DNA of 64,000 bases from Branchinecta lynchi (GCA_023053575.1 JAKZAP010000012.1:9796230-9860229), one strand, 5' to 3'. Shown: positions 48,412 to 56,810, counted from the stretch's first letter. The notes: generated from the letters alone by a model not told the origin. Translations and numbers: made by a program.

Positions 48412-51400
48412 ATATTTATTTTATATATACATATATTTTATTTGTAACCCGCCAAATACACAAGGTGGTAGCGGAGTAAAGAGAATAACGAAAAATGACG
48501 CAATATAAATAACAGTATAAACACACACAATTCAGACATAATTTCTAACTGGGCCTAATCAATCCATTCGTTCTCACTATTGATATTCCGACCTGCCAAC
48601 GTAATCGTCATCCACCCTAACGGCCCTAGACCGATTCTTGCACTTTTAGTTTGGTACTTTTGCAGGCGGGTCAAGCTCCCGCTTATCGCTTCTAGGATCC
48701 CATAGGTCAGAGATACCGGTTACGCAAGGTTCCTCCTTAACGCTAAAGCCACGTTTAGCCTTGTCTTGGTCCTGTCTCAGCCTTAATTCCGTTTTATTCA
48801 GCCAGTCAGCTGACAATTGTCATTACTCTGTAAGATGCGATGAATGATGACCTGATCTAGGAGCAAATCTTGGAACTGTCTCAGGTAGATTTCTCGACTC
48901 CGTTTTGCTTGTGATACTTTTCCGCAGTCATTCCCTTGACAAGGCTAAATAAAGCGGCTTTGACATTGACAAGGTAGCAAGAAGACAAGACCGAGACAAG
49001 AAAGGCTTAAATCGAACGTGACTTAAGGCGTGCTGCGCAACCTTGAAGACAGCCGAGATGGAATTGCAATCTTAGGAAAGCCAAGCAGAATTACAAAGGA
49101 TATTCGAATATTGGAATAGAAACTGTGAAGTCTTGTGCTTTAATCCCTAACTGCCCCGTAATAAAAGGTAACAAGAAAGTGGGGGGGGGGGGGGGCAAAC
49201 TGGTCACCCCCATCTTCTACTCAGTAGAGAAAAATAAATATTACACTCACATCAGATAGCCTGGCGTTATGATGCCCGGTATTGTACGACATCGCCACAT
49301 CCACTACACCACCGACGACACTACAATCGGTGACACTGTCGTCTCCCATTTTGACGTCGTTCGAAAACGCAACAGCAACATAACTTCCCATTGCTTTGTG
49401 CTTCTTCGACGAATACTTCACACCATACAACTCAAACTCAAATTGAGTGTCTGACACATTTTTGTATGTTACAACCGTGGTACAGGAGCCATCATCAACA
49501 CAGCTATTAGGGTGTCCGAAACAACCTTTCACTTCTCCACATCCCGTGTAAACAGGATGAACGTTGGAGGGTGGAGCTGGGGTAGTGACAGTGGGTATGC
49601 TCGGGTTGGCAAGATTCACTGGGAAAAGAGTATTGTCGGCATAACCACCGTCGTCGTGGGTGAGGAGGTTAGCTGAAAAAACAAAGAAAATCAGTAAAAA
49701 TCAGTAGGGCGGGGAGAGGGCACGGCAGAGAGAGCCTACACTGTAAAAAGCTTGTCCGTATAAAGATTAAAGTTAACTGCAGTATTTGCTACTTGGATTC
49801 ATCTTATCTCTATTTGGTATGTTTATCTGCATAGAGATAAGGACAATCCGAGTAGCAAATCCTGCAGTTAAGTTTAATCTTTATGCGGAAAAACTTTTTA
49901 CAGTGTAGGCCTTGATTCCCAGACAATTTTCTGCTACTGGGTCCGGTGATCTAGGATTCGAGATGGTTTCGGGTGCGAGCTGATGTTAGCGGAGTCAGGA
50001 GTCTTCAGCAGATGTCAGCGATTTTGCTGAGCACTGAATAGTAAACCCAAACTTTTGAAACTGGAAGCCTGCGACCGAGGTAATGAGAAAGCAAAGCAAA
50101 AGACAGGTGCGTATCGCTCTCAACCTGCTTTCAATGTGTCGTGAAGATGTGGTGAATGACATGAAGGGGATCGTCGTGGTTGCAATGTGCAGGAGACACT
50201 AACCACTCACACTCAACATGCTGGGTCAATGCTGTTACGTCAACGTCGAACTGACAAGCCACTCTCCTCCATTCCGGCCTGTGTTTAGTCTTGACCAGGG
50301 CAAACAATTTTTTTCAATTTCACTTTATTCAAAAACATACGGGACAGAGCCGATTACTAGTTTTTATGGCAACTGCGTTACGACCAAGTGGCATATACCG
50401 ATCACTTTTCCGTCGGGCGTTCGGTCGGTCGGTCGGTTAGTCCGGTGTTTGCGAGTTAGGGTACTTCCAGATACGCTAGGACGACGAAACTTGGCAGGCA
50501 TATTAGGGCCCGACCAAACTAAGTTGGAAATAGTCACTTGCTTGATCCGACCATCGTGAGGGGAGGGAGGGAAGCCCGAATCCGGAATTTAGTGGCATGC
50601 ACAATTTTTGAACGGGTGATCGGATCTTAATGAAGTTTGATATTTGGAAAGACGTCATGTCTCAGATGTCCCATTTCAAGTCCGGAGCGAATCCAATGAA
50701 TGTGGGGGGGGGGGGGAGACCGGAAATCATCTGACACGGTTAGAGTGGAGGGATCGGGATGAAACTTGATGGGAGGAACAAGCACAAGTCCTAGGTACAT
50801 CAATGACAGAACCGGACCGGATTCGTGCACTGTTGGGGGAGTTGGAGGTTGTGTCCAGAATTCCGGTGATACGGAGTTAAGGTACTTCCAGGTGGGTTAG
50901 GACAGTGAAACTTGGCACGCAAATTAGGGACCCGAGACTAACTTAGAAATAGTCAACTTTCCGATCCGACCATCTTGGGGGGAGTGGAGGGAGGGGGAAT
51001 CTGGAATCTTGAGGTATGTATAAAGGACGGGGGAAGGGGGGGGGGCGAGAGGGAACTGGAAATCTTGTGACGTACTTGGAGGGGAGCGATCGGAAAGAAA
51101 CTTTGGTGGGAGGAACAAGCACAAGCCGATTGTAGGCTACATCAGTGATAGAACCGGACCGGATTCGGGCACTTTTTTGTTTGTTTTTTCTTCTGTTAGT
51201 GTATCATCTTATACTTCATCTGTTGTCATTTGATGGGAAATAAATATATACATACATACATACTTACTGTGGGGAGTTAGAGGGGGGGGGGGTGGAATTC
51301 CGGTTATCGCAAGTTAAGGTACTTCCAGAAGTGCAAGGACGATGAAGGACGGTTGAACATTAGAGACTTGACGTGATTGGCTTAGAAATAGTCGGTTCCC

Positions 51401-54400
51401 TGACCAGACCATCGTGGGGGGAGTCAAATCAAATCAAATGAAATCAAATCATTTAATGTAAACAAGATACAGTCTCTCATAGGCATAGCCCAAATATGGT
51501 ATCTTTTAGTCAAACAGTTAATACAAGAAAGATTTGTCAACGAGAAAAACAAAAAGAATAGGATAAAACGCACAAGTTACGAATTGTTAAAAGTACGAAC
51601 AAAACTCGGCACAAAGCTTTGAGAATAACGCTGTGACCTGGAGTAAACCGGTGTCAGTTTTGGAACTTTCGCAGCCGCCTCTCTGGGGAGTCGGGATCTG
51701 AGGGGGACAAAGGGAGGCGGGAGGAAGTTCTTGTAGATGGGGTGGAGGAGGAGGGTTGAGCCAAATTTTTAGGCACAGTTTCTCTCGACGGATAAAAAGG
51801 GGGTCAAGTTTGTATTCTTTTAGATAAAAAGAGTAAGGCAGTGGGGAACCTCCGTAGATGATTTGTAGAGACCTCTTCTGAATCCGTTCAATTTTATCAC
51901 TTTCTTCTTTTGTAAGAGCGAAATGCCAAACAGGACATGCATATTCTACTAGTGGGCGGGTGAACATACAGAAAATTAATTTTAGTTTATCCTTAGGAAC
52001 CCGGAATTTCTTTAGAGTCTTCAGCATTTGGATAGCACCATTTGCCTTTTTTACAATCAATCTTGTGTTTTCATGCCAAGTTAGATCAGAAGAGATCACT
52101 ACCCCAAGCAGGGTAGTGCTGTTACTGAGGAGGTTTGGGTCTATAGGTGGTTCGAATTCAGGTAGGCTTTTCTTGAGAAATGAAAATGTCATTACTGAAG
52201 ATTTATCTTTATTTACCACCATATTTAATTTGCTGCTTCAGAAGTAACTTGTTCAATATAATTGAAAGTTTGACTTTTACACGCTCCAAATACTACCTCT
52301 GCTAGGGAAAGATCATCTACATACTTCCATCTTTCTTCCAGCCCGACAGCTATTTCATTGATCATGAGGAGGAAGCATAAAGGACCGATCACTGTTCCTT
52401 GCGGGACACCGCAAAAAAACGGTAAAGAAGAAGAAAAAATTATTTTTATATTTTACGATTTGTTCTCTGTTTGTTAGAAAGCTTTTTACGATATTAATAA
52501 GATATTCAGGAATATTTTTCTCTGCCATTTTTTCCAGCAAAATCTTGTGATCTACAAGATCGAAAGCTTTTTTAAATCTATTGCAATTAGATTTATCCAT
52601 TTCCCGGGTTCATCTAAATTTTTAAAAATAAAATCAAGTAAACTAACGAGATAGTGAACAGTTGAAACACTTCGGGATGTTACCAAATTGCCTCTTATCG
52701 ATGACTTCCGAGAGATATTTTTTTAGCCAAGAAGCAACAAAGCTCTCGTAAATTCGGCTAAAAATTGATGTAACAGTGATCGGCCTCACACCAGAGAAAT
52801 CATTAGCTGCTCCCTTTTTCGGAATGGGAGTGATGAAGCCAATTTTCCACATTTTTGGGGAAATATCCAGTTTTGGTGATTATTGTAAATAATATGAAGA
52901 GGAAACGCCAAGTCTTTCGCAAAAGCTTTAGCAATGGCTACTGGAACATCAAAGGGTGCCAATGATGTTTTCTTTAACGAGGAGAGTTTCTTTCTAATTT
53001 CTGATATTGAAATTTCAGGCATTAAATTAGAATTTACATTTGAATCTTCTTGTGAGTTTTGGGATGGTGCTTCAGCTGAAAACGAAGGTGGCTTTTCAGG
53101 AGGCAGTGGTGGGTACGACTGTACAATAGAAGCAAAATGAGAGTTTAGGTCGTTCGCCTGTTTTCTCTGATGGCTCCTCCTTCATGAAATCAACTGGAGT
53201 GGAGGGAGGCAGAGCCCTGATTCTTGAGGTATGTATAACTTTTGAACGGGTAATCGGATCTTAATGAAACTTGATATTTGGAAAGACCTCATGTCTCAAA
53301 TGCCCTATTTGAAGTCTGGATGTAATCCGATTAATGTTGGGGGGGGGGGAGGGCGGAGGAGAGAAACCGGAAATCTTGTGACACGCTAGAGAAGCGATTG
53401 GGATGAAACTTGGTTCGAAGAACAAGCACAAGCCCTAGATATACCAGTGACAGAACCGGACCGGGTTCGAGCACTGTGGAGGGAGTTGGAGGGGGGTCCG
53501 GAATTCCAGTGATCGCAAATTAAAGTACTTCCAGTGCTAGGATGATGAAACTTAGCTTGGAAATTAGACACTTGACAGTATATACATTTTCGAGATTCCT
53601 GCGAGTCCATGATAATTTTTGCCTCAGGGGTTTTGCTTACAACTGAATTCCTTATAGTACAAACAGTATACTGCTGAGTAAAATGTACATTTTCGTTATT
53701 TACAAGAGGACGTGTTTCTCATCAAAGGATACGTTTTTTGTAATCCTCAAGGGCCCATGGTCATTTTGCACCTCAAGGGTTTTCCTTACATATGAATCCC
53801 TAACCAACTTCAAATGCAGATCTTCATAAACTTGAATACATGCTTACAAGCTTGCAAGTGCCATCTGAGCTTATAGCTCTTGTTGTTGTAAGACTCGAAT
53901 GGAACCACTCGTTTGCAACCTATGGAAGTCGGTACCGGATTCCCCTGACCCTTAACTCCCTAAAAAAATGGTCAGATCCAGGAACGATAGTTTTACTAGG
54001 GCATTGTGTCAGGTTCAGTCACAAATATGCCTATCAGGTTTCATCGTCCTTAGCACATCTGGAAGTATCCTAACTCGCGATCACCGAAATTCCGTGAAAT
54101 CTCCTCAGACCCCCCCCCCCCCCCAAAGAGCTCCGATATGATCTGGTTATGTCAAGAACGTTTCTAGGCCTTATGCTTGTTCTTACCACCAAATTCCATT
54201 CCGATTCTTCGACGCTAAGTGTTTCACAGAAATTCCCCCCCCTCAAACTCCCCCCCACAAGTATGGGATCTGGTCCGGACTTGACATGGAACATCTGAGA
54301 CGGCACCTCTTTCACTTGCCAAGATCGCCCGTTATAAAGTTTCGAATACCACTAGATTCTGGATTCCCCTTCCCTCCACTCCCCCCACGATGGTCGGATA

Positions 54401-55151
54401 ATACAAATGACTATTTTTAAGTCATTTTTTTTTCGAGCCTCTGATCTGCCAGCCGAGTTTCATAATCCTAGTACATCAGTAAGTGCTGAATTCGCGGGAT
54501 CACTAGAATTCCGGACCCAATCCCCCCACAGTACCCGAATCCGGTCCGGCTATGTCAGTGATCTATCTAGGACTTCTGCTTGCTCTTCCCACCAAGTTTC
54601 ATCCCGATCCCTCCACTCTAAGCAATTCCCAACATTTCGGTCCGGATTTAAAGTGAGTCATCTGAGACACGAGGTCTTTCCAAATATCAAGTTTCATTAA
54701 GATCCGATCACCCATTCAAAAGTTATAAATATATTAAGATTCCGGATTCCCCTCCATCCACTCCCCCACGATGCTCGGTCGGGGGAATTGACTATTTCCA
54801 ACTTAATCTTTTTGGGTCCCTGATACGTCTGCCAAGTTTCATCGTCCTAGCTTATGTGGAAGTGCCCGAACTAGCAAAACCCGGACCGACCGACAGACCA
54901 ACAGAAATAGTGATCGCGATTTGGCAAAAACTGAAACATAAGACAATAAACAGTGCAAGGGGTGTTTCGAGTAAATTATATGATAAGAAAAAGTTTAAAG
55001 CTGACATACCAGGGAATACGAAAAACCACAAATATAGCAGCACTGTCGACAGCGTTAGAACCAACACTGCGACAACAGTTGTACTCCAATCACTACGTCC
55101 ACCTTTCCTCTTCACTACACCACCACCAATCAAATTCTCGAAGTCACTCAT
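31826..55151 (-). CDS. Gene B (whole gene, 7 exons): DOMON-cytochrome b561 membrane protein, ferric-chelate reductase 1-like
   Basis: Coding exons, in transcription order, are 55151-55010, 49672-49251, 47796-47640, 39639-39416, 36317-36179, 33111-32995 and 32037-31826. Each intron has GT and AG ends, phases match at every junction, and the sum is 1413 nt (470 residues plus stop). Seen: basic N-terminus followed by a hydrophobic anchor (about 23-46), DOMON domain (about 88-240) with a KMGDD motif (M156) and H230, then five membrane helices with H276, H317, H353 and H389 spaced 41, 36 and 36. Known: four such histidines bind two b haems in cytochrome b561, and a Met/His pair can bind a haem in DOMON domains. 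Inferred: transmembrane electron transfer, for example ferric or other external acceptor reduction. Charge bias suggests type II insertion with DOMON outside and the tail in the cytosol. Animal FRRS1 usually also has a Reeler domain; none is seen here. Substrate is unknown. Confidence 0.88.
32038..32677. other. Gene B intron 6, left part
   Basis: Includes a half copy of the foldback MITE (32165-32262: gaaatatcgctc, cagctgacg, tgtccgtttagcgccgtca). Nothing else assigned. Confidence 0.5.
32678..32852. mobile_element. CACTGTAAAAAG foldback MITE
   Basis: Begins CACTGTAAAAAG after TA. The arms share attaaagttaactgcagtat, actgggattaatcttatctc and their inverses. The right end is degraded (ttatacagt). 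Confidence 0.8.
32995..33111 (-). CDS. Gene B exon 6: third and fourth b561 helices
   Basis: Acceptor gtttttcag and donor G|GTAAGT bound 117 nt, residues 362-400 plus one base. It encodes VLTLLQPFGTLLRP, the conserved LQP-x-RP turn of cytochrome b561 proteins, then KRWIFNLAHAVVGYGLYVLA with H389, the fourth histidine. Phase 1 entry and exit agree with exons 5 and 7. Confidence 0.9.
33228..33402. mobile_element. CACTGTAAAAAG foldback MITE, decayed
   Basis: Left end cactttaaaaag, right end ttttacagtg; the same arm sequence as 32678-32852. The two copies flank gene B exon 6 at similar distances. Confidence 0.75.
33403..34734. other. Gene B intron 5: nothing assigned
   Basis: A G-run lies at 33459-33471 (ending ggaagg). 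Stretches near 33590-33730 repeat gtccacg and cgttcag motifs in both orientations, suggesting an old foldback. No exon is seen. Confidence 0.4.
34735..35170 (-). pseudogene. LINE C-terminal fragment with knuckle-like motif
   Basis: A minus-strand frame (35165-34848) encodes RICKFCKVEVGELYQILYKC, the position of a CCHC knuckle with Tyr where His is expected. It then has VKELLNSTNP before a stop. The 3' end shows a tail of (atct)n at 34716-34732. Strongly 5' truncated. Confidence 0.65.
35262..35950 (+). repeat. Dispersed repeat G, copy 3 (diverged)
   Basis: cctcgcactattt, ctatccacggctttggctgt, gggtctccgagttta and a later block (gctatccgacgcggctgctg, catttgaaaactgaac) match copies 1-2 and also positions 10-60 of the window. 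Confidence 0.6.
36179..36317 (-). CDS. Gene B exon 5: second b561 helix
   Basis: Acceptor ttcttttcag and donor G|GTACCG bound 139 nt, residues 316-361 plus one base. It opens LHRLITGAGVFF (H317) and continues through a hydrophobic helix to GGWV. It then has NTHAVLGVIIA with H353 at the start of the next helix. Both histidines sit where haem ligands are found in cytochrome b561 proteins. The donor GTACCG is weaker than the others, but the reading frame requires it. Confidence 0.88.
36318..37080. other. Gene B intron 4: simple repeats
   Basis: (at)n near 36454-36466 and (aat)n at 36538-36560. The open frames here have no recognised family. Confidence 0.5.
37081..37290. mobile_element. CGTATCCAG short element with G/C tracts, copy 2
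   Basis: Ends caaggccgtatccagg and cttggatacgggcctg in inverted order. It contains one long G-run and three C-runs that can pair as stems. Same family as 14144-14323. Confidence 0.75.
37525..37855 (+). repeat. ~165-bp tandem duplication
   Basis: Two near-identical direct units begin agtgacacacactcgactag (about 37524 and 37690) and end gatgcgtactcac. They differ at very few bases, so the duplication is recent. Confidence 0.9.
37856..38379. other. Gene B intron 4: nothing assigned
   Basis: No exon, RNA or recognised repeat boundary seen. Confidence 0.35.
38380..38600 (-). repeat. tRNA-derived SINE or tRNA pseudogene
   Basis: The minus strand from 38597 reads like a tRNA: cctctgtatagctcattggt with GCTC/GAGC D stem, anticodon-like loop agtgaaa, and gtgggttcaaatcctggctg as the T arm. 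The acceptor pairs CCTC with GAGG. The loop lacks the usual U33 and the T stem is weak, so a SINE head is more likely than a working tRNA. The body would run to about 38390. Confidence 0.55.
38778..39400. mobile_element. MITE I, copy 1, reaching the exon 4 donor
   Basis: The left end (taaagtcgcgttcgatttag, ccttgtctcag) matches that of 48752-49027. A right-end match (cgagacaag, then cttagatcggacgcagct) lies at 39370-39400. About 350 bp of other DNA (39010-39360) separates the halves. Confidence 0.55.
39416..39639 (-). CDS. Gene B exon 4: first b561 helix
   Basis: A pyrimidine-rich acceptor (cttcttctttag) and the donor TCG|GTGAGT bound 224 nt, residues 241-315. The stretch FTWHGIFMTVAWMFLISAAT is a membrane helix with H276, the first of the four conserved b561 histidines. 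It is followed by FLPAHHKQSW, a conserved loop also present in gene A. The right end of a MITE-like element sits within about 20 bases of this donor. Confidence 0.92.
39640..40464. other. Gene B intron 3, left part: nothing assigned
   Basis: A T-run lies at 40181-40190. No exon or recognised repeat boundary seen before element T. Confidence 0.35.
40465..43137 (+). mobile_element. Palindrome-ended element T, copy 3 (longest)
   Basis: Starts acgttgcccgggcaacgt (40468-40485), then GTGTTGCGAGAGCAACAC near 40525; the inverse is at 43120-43137, after a long A-run. An internal block of about 560 bp is repeated (near 40660, 41222 and, partly, 41990). The 147-bp units lie near 41106, 41648, 41795 and 42112. 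This copy lies in gene B intron 3. Confidence 0.85.
41645..41968 (+). other. Open frame of 49-residue repeats inside element T, copy 3
   Basis: Two units start at GTPASKSCKPIIAEDD and GTPTSKSCKPLITEDD, with YHRIHRKQIT between them, matching the frame at 10637-11116. After the second unit the frame runs into unrelated sequence. Coding status unproven. Confidence 0.3.
43138..43804. repeat. Intron DNA with a small hairpin element
   Basis: ggataacaacctcgacggtc near 43482 is inverted near 43580-43603 (gaccgtctcgctgttatttt), with cctcg-ctcgg blocks between. Nothing else is assigned. Confidence 0.5.
43805..44290 (-). repeat. ~440-bp monomer element, copy 3
   Basis: The terminal hairpin (ggcacttg then catgtgccatg, 43808-43835) and a gtcggtcggtcggtc tract lead into one reversed monomer (ggtacttccacatg, aatatggcaggcatatc, ggaaatctcgtgaaacgc). 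Confidence 0.75.
44291..44845. other. Intron DNA, nothing assigned
   Basis: ctcgaggcgagccagcgaac near 44300 looks repeat-like, but I have no second copy. No exon seen. Confidence 0.35.
45330..46019 (+). pseudogene. LINE C-terminal fragment
   Basis: The frame 45336-45863 begins inside the RT thumb region, with WHENTKTVVKKANSAIQMLK and FIRPLVEYACPVWHFALTQD, then crosses a C-run. The 3' end is followed by aaattgaaattgaaattg. It is close in sequence to the minus-strand element at 51424-53180. A second copy at 60064-60755 comes from the block duplication. Confidence 0.8.
46020..46165 (-). repeat. ~440-bp monomer fragment, copy 4
   Basis: gagggagggggaatcctgaa, cgatctgaatgaaacttgat and similar motifs match reversed monomers. 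It follows directly on the LINE tail, so the LINE probably inserted into this element. Confidence 0.6.
46197..47147. mobile_element. Nested CACTGTCAGAAG MITEs with a LINE tail inside
   Basis: The outer pair is CACTGTCAGAAG at 46198 and ctcctgacagtg ending at about 47146. The inner pair is CACTGTCAGAAG at 46370 and cttctgacagtg ending at about 47034. Inside the inner copy, about 46600-46953 ends in gattgattgattgattga, a LINE 3' tail. Arms contain inverted taacagataacac and gatgcgcggtttcaacagat blocks. Confidence 0.8.
47640..47796 (-). CDS. Gene B exon 3: end of DOMON domain
   Basis: Acceptor cttatcttag and donor G|GTAAGT delimit 157 nt encoding residues 189-240 plus one base. It carries DGYIYCRFTR, typical of the second half of DOMON domains in this family, and KDYHLLLAAGPA, whose H230 is the candidate second haem ligand. 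Gene A exon 3 is exactly the same length with YIYCRF and YHVMLAAGPA. An almost identical copy of this exon lies at 62375-62531, after the assembly gap. Confidence 0.9.
48379..48408. repeat. (TA)n microsatellite
   Basis: About fifteen TA units; the copy after the gap (63113-63143) differs slightly in length. Confidence 0.95.
48752..49027. mobile_element. MITE I, copy 2
   Basis: Ends taaagccacgtttagccttg and caagaaaggcttaaatcgaa then cgtgactta are inverse. Also present at 63480-63762 through the block duplication. Confidence 0.65.
49251..49672 (-). CDS. Gene B exon 2: linker and first part of DOMON domain
   Basis: Acceptor tttttcag precedes CTAACC; donor is GAT|GTGAGT. The exon encodes residues 48-188. 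A Pro/Thr-rich linker (about 70-88) leads into the cysteine-rich start YTGCGEVKGCFGHPNSC, then the DOMON core with GSYVAVAFSNDVKMGDDSV. M156 in KMGDD is the candidate haem ligand. Cysteines 92, 98, 105, 111 and 164 are likely disulphide partners outside the cell. Gene A carries the same layout at 13322-13699. Confidence 0.9.
49739..49905. mobile_element. CACTGTAAAAAG foldback MITE, intact ends
   Basis: TA, then CACTGTAAAAAG; CTTTTTACAGTG, then TA. The arms share gattaaagttaactgcag with the inverse ctgcagttaagtttaatc. It lies 66 bp upstream of the acceptor of gene B exon 2. Confidence 0.9.
49906..50369. other. Gene B intron 1, left part: nothing assigned
   Basis: No exon, RNA or repeat boundary recognised. 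Confidence 0.35.
50370..51424 (-). repeat. ~440-bp monomer element, copy 5, left part
   Basis: Opens with the hairpin end (tatggcaactg, ccaagtggcata, 50365-50397) and a gtcggtcggtcggt tract. Monomers follow at about 430-bp spacing, marked by ggtacttccag near 50460, 50880 and 51316. A LINE 3' tail (51172-51269, ending catacatacatact) is inserted in one monomer, and a larger LINE interrupts the array at 51424. Confidence 0.8.
51424..53180 (-). pseudogene. LINE (minus strand) with broken RT frame
   Basis: In order on the minus strand: TSLAPFDVPVAIAKAF (about 52975-52925), ITPIPKKGAANDFSGVRPIT (about 52838-52775), AFDLVDHKILLEKMAEKN (about 52565), GVPQGTVIGPLCFL (about 52410-52370), YVDDLSL (about 52320), then an open frame 52222-51587 with WHENTRLIVKKANGAIQMLK and FTRPLVEYACPVWHF. 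Frames change at least three times. The tail is (tttgattt)n, seen as aaatcaaatcaaatg at 51427 on. It split a ~440-bp monomer. Confidence 0.8.
53180..53600 (-). repeat. ~440-bp monomer element, copy 5, right part
   Basis: Continues the reversed monomer interrupted at 51424 (gtggagggaggcagagccct, aacttttgaacgggtaatcg, gaaatcttgtgacacgc). Confidence 0.75.
53601..53847. other. Intron DNA, nothing assigned
   Basis: Repeated ctcaagggttttccttac/ctcaggggttttgcttac motifs about 150 bp apart suggest an old tandem repeat. Confidence 0.4.
53848..54930 (+). repeat. ~440-bp monomer element, copy 6
   Basis: Starts gcaagtgccatctgagctta, the 5' end also seen at 47150. Monomers are marked by tttcatcgtcctta near 54040, tttcataatcctag near 54460 and tttcatcgtcctag near 54837. 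The end has the gaccgaccgacagacc tract and gatcgcgatttggca, without the full hairpin. It ends close to gene B exon 1. Confidence 0.8.
55010..55151 (-). CDS. Gene B exon 1: N-terminal signal anchor
   Basis: The ATG at 55151 opens 47 codons plus one base, followed by a donor GGTATGTC. The first 22 residues contain K14, R15, K16 and R19. They precede a run rich in V, L, T and F (TTVVAVLVLTLSTVLLYLWF) that would span a membrane. Phase 1 at the donor fits the two leading bases of exon 2 (G+CT gives Ala48). No signal-peptidase-like site is evident, so I call it an uncleaved type II anchor. The nearest upstream TATA-like sequence is about 80 nt away. A ~440-bp-monomer repeat element ends roughly 80 bp inside the following intron. 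Confidence 0.8.
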
Positions 55152-55400
55152 ACTGGATTTCTATGCTAATTCATAACACAACCTCTCAACGACACAGTGC
55201 TTTCAACGGAGGAGAGGTCCATTTGAGAGTATATAAGTTGTTTTACGGAGTATTTGATGGTTTTTATGGTCCACTTTGAGCTACAATAGGTCGGCTGTCC
55301 GATCCGTGAATAAAGAACAGCCGAAACACGTTACGTCGTACACATGTGTATTGTCACTAACTTGCGGTTAGAGCAATAGATTGTTTGGAATTCGAAACCG
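55152..55400 (-). promoter_or_regulatory. Possible gene B promoter region, with LTR-like features on the other strand
   Basis: On the minus strand a TATA-like ACTTATATACTC lies near 55229-55240, about 80 nt before the ATG, which would place a start near 55205. The same bases read tatataag on the plus strand, followed by AATAAA at about 55310. That is an order seen in LTRs, so this could be a solo LTR fragment instead. Neither reading is firm. Confidence 0.3.
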
Positions 55401-55598
55401 CTCTGTTATCACGTGTTTACTGCCCAATTAAAGATAAGGCACGCCTATCTTATGACAGCTCTTTTCTTCTTTATTTCTCTCCAAGTGTAATTGTGTGTAA
55501 CAACAGATGAAGTGCCCTCGAGTAAAAAAAAAAATCAGCCTAAATAACGGTGTGCAACAATTGTTTGTTGCTTTGCGGCATTTGATGCAAACAGGAAA

Positions 55599-56810
55599 CA
55601 AGACCAAAGGTGTCGATGGGATCCCACAAATCTAAGATTTGATCCAGACAATTCGGTCGTGTCTTCGCCAGGCTAATCATCAGAGAAAATCGAGTTCAGA
55701 TATTCTATCTACCTATCTATACCTCTATAAGCCATATCTATTTTGACGATATTGACCGAAACTTCCTGCTTTACTACTGCCAAATTTGCGGTTTCGCCCG
55801 AATTCCGAGCGAACTACTAGTCCAGCAAAAAAAGAAAAATTCAGAAACGAAGCCGGCGCATCTCCTTATCCCTATAAAGAAATCTAATCAAATTTAAATA
55901 AAATGTTGACTTAAAAAAAAATGCGGGTACAACCGGATTCCGGACTAATTATATGTCCGGGTAAAAATGATCATTATATACAGACTCAGCGTCTCTTCTT
56001 ACCCCTAAATATATCATCTAATCAACTTCAGACAAAGCTTTTACTTTTAACATATTTTCCGGTTTTGGTCGGACTACAGGCGAACTAGTTGTCCTGCGAG
56101 AAAATGGTTTTCACCATCGGGTTCAGCATGTCTTCTTACCTATAAATCAAACATTTAATCAACTTCAAATGAAACTGTTACTTTTAACCAACTTTCCGAT
56201 TTTGGCCGGATTCCGGACGGACTGCTTGTCCGGCGACAAAATGATTTTCACCATCATGCTCAGCATGTCTTCTTATCCCTGAATCAAACATTTAATCAAC
56301 TTCAAATGAAACTTTTACTTTTAACCAACTTTCCGGTTTTTGCCAGATTCCGGACAAACTACTCGTCCAGCGAGAAAATGGTTTTGACCATCGTGTTCAC
56401 AATGTATTCTTACCTCTAAATCAAACATTTAATCAACTTCAAATGAAACTTTTACTTTTAACAAACTTTCCGGGTTTTGCCGGATTCCGGACGAACTACT
56501 CGTCCGGCGAGAAAATGATTGTCACCATCGTGCTCAGCATGTCTTCTTACCTCATAATCGACTATCACATTAGCTGTTTAAAAATATTTTGTTTCTCCCT
56601 TAAACTGAACCCACTCCCCTACCCCCAAATATAGGGCTACACAGCCCATCTACGAACTCGACGTTACCCTTAACCCAAACAATCCTCATACCAAGTTTCA
56701 CCAAAATATCTCATTCCCTTCGAGAGTTATCGTGCTTACAGACGGACGGACGGACAACTTTTGCGATGTCATAGGTATCCCTCCACTTACATTTTGGGAT
56801 CCCAAAAACG
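55599..56810 (+). repeat. ~138-bp monomer element, copy d (complete)
   Basis: Start acaagaccaaaggtgtcgat and gggatccca. Monomers have ccggttttggccgga cores near 56056, 56195, 56333 and 56470, spaced 137-139 bp. Then come accaagtttcaccaaaatat, gacggacggacgg and the end cattttgggatcccaaaaac. It lies upstream of gene B. Confidence 0.9.

Larger units (their letters stand above)
44846..49265. repeat. 4.4-kb block repeated after the N gap
   Basis: Base-for-base counterpart of 59582-64000. The differences I noticed are all run lengths: C-runs near 45110 and 45740, T-runs near 45885 and 46580, G- and A-runs near 46028 and 46465, and one G near 46404. Contains gene B exon 3 and the end of exon 2. Confidence 0.9.
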
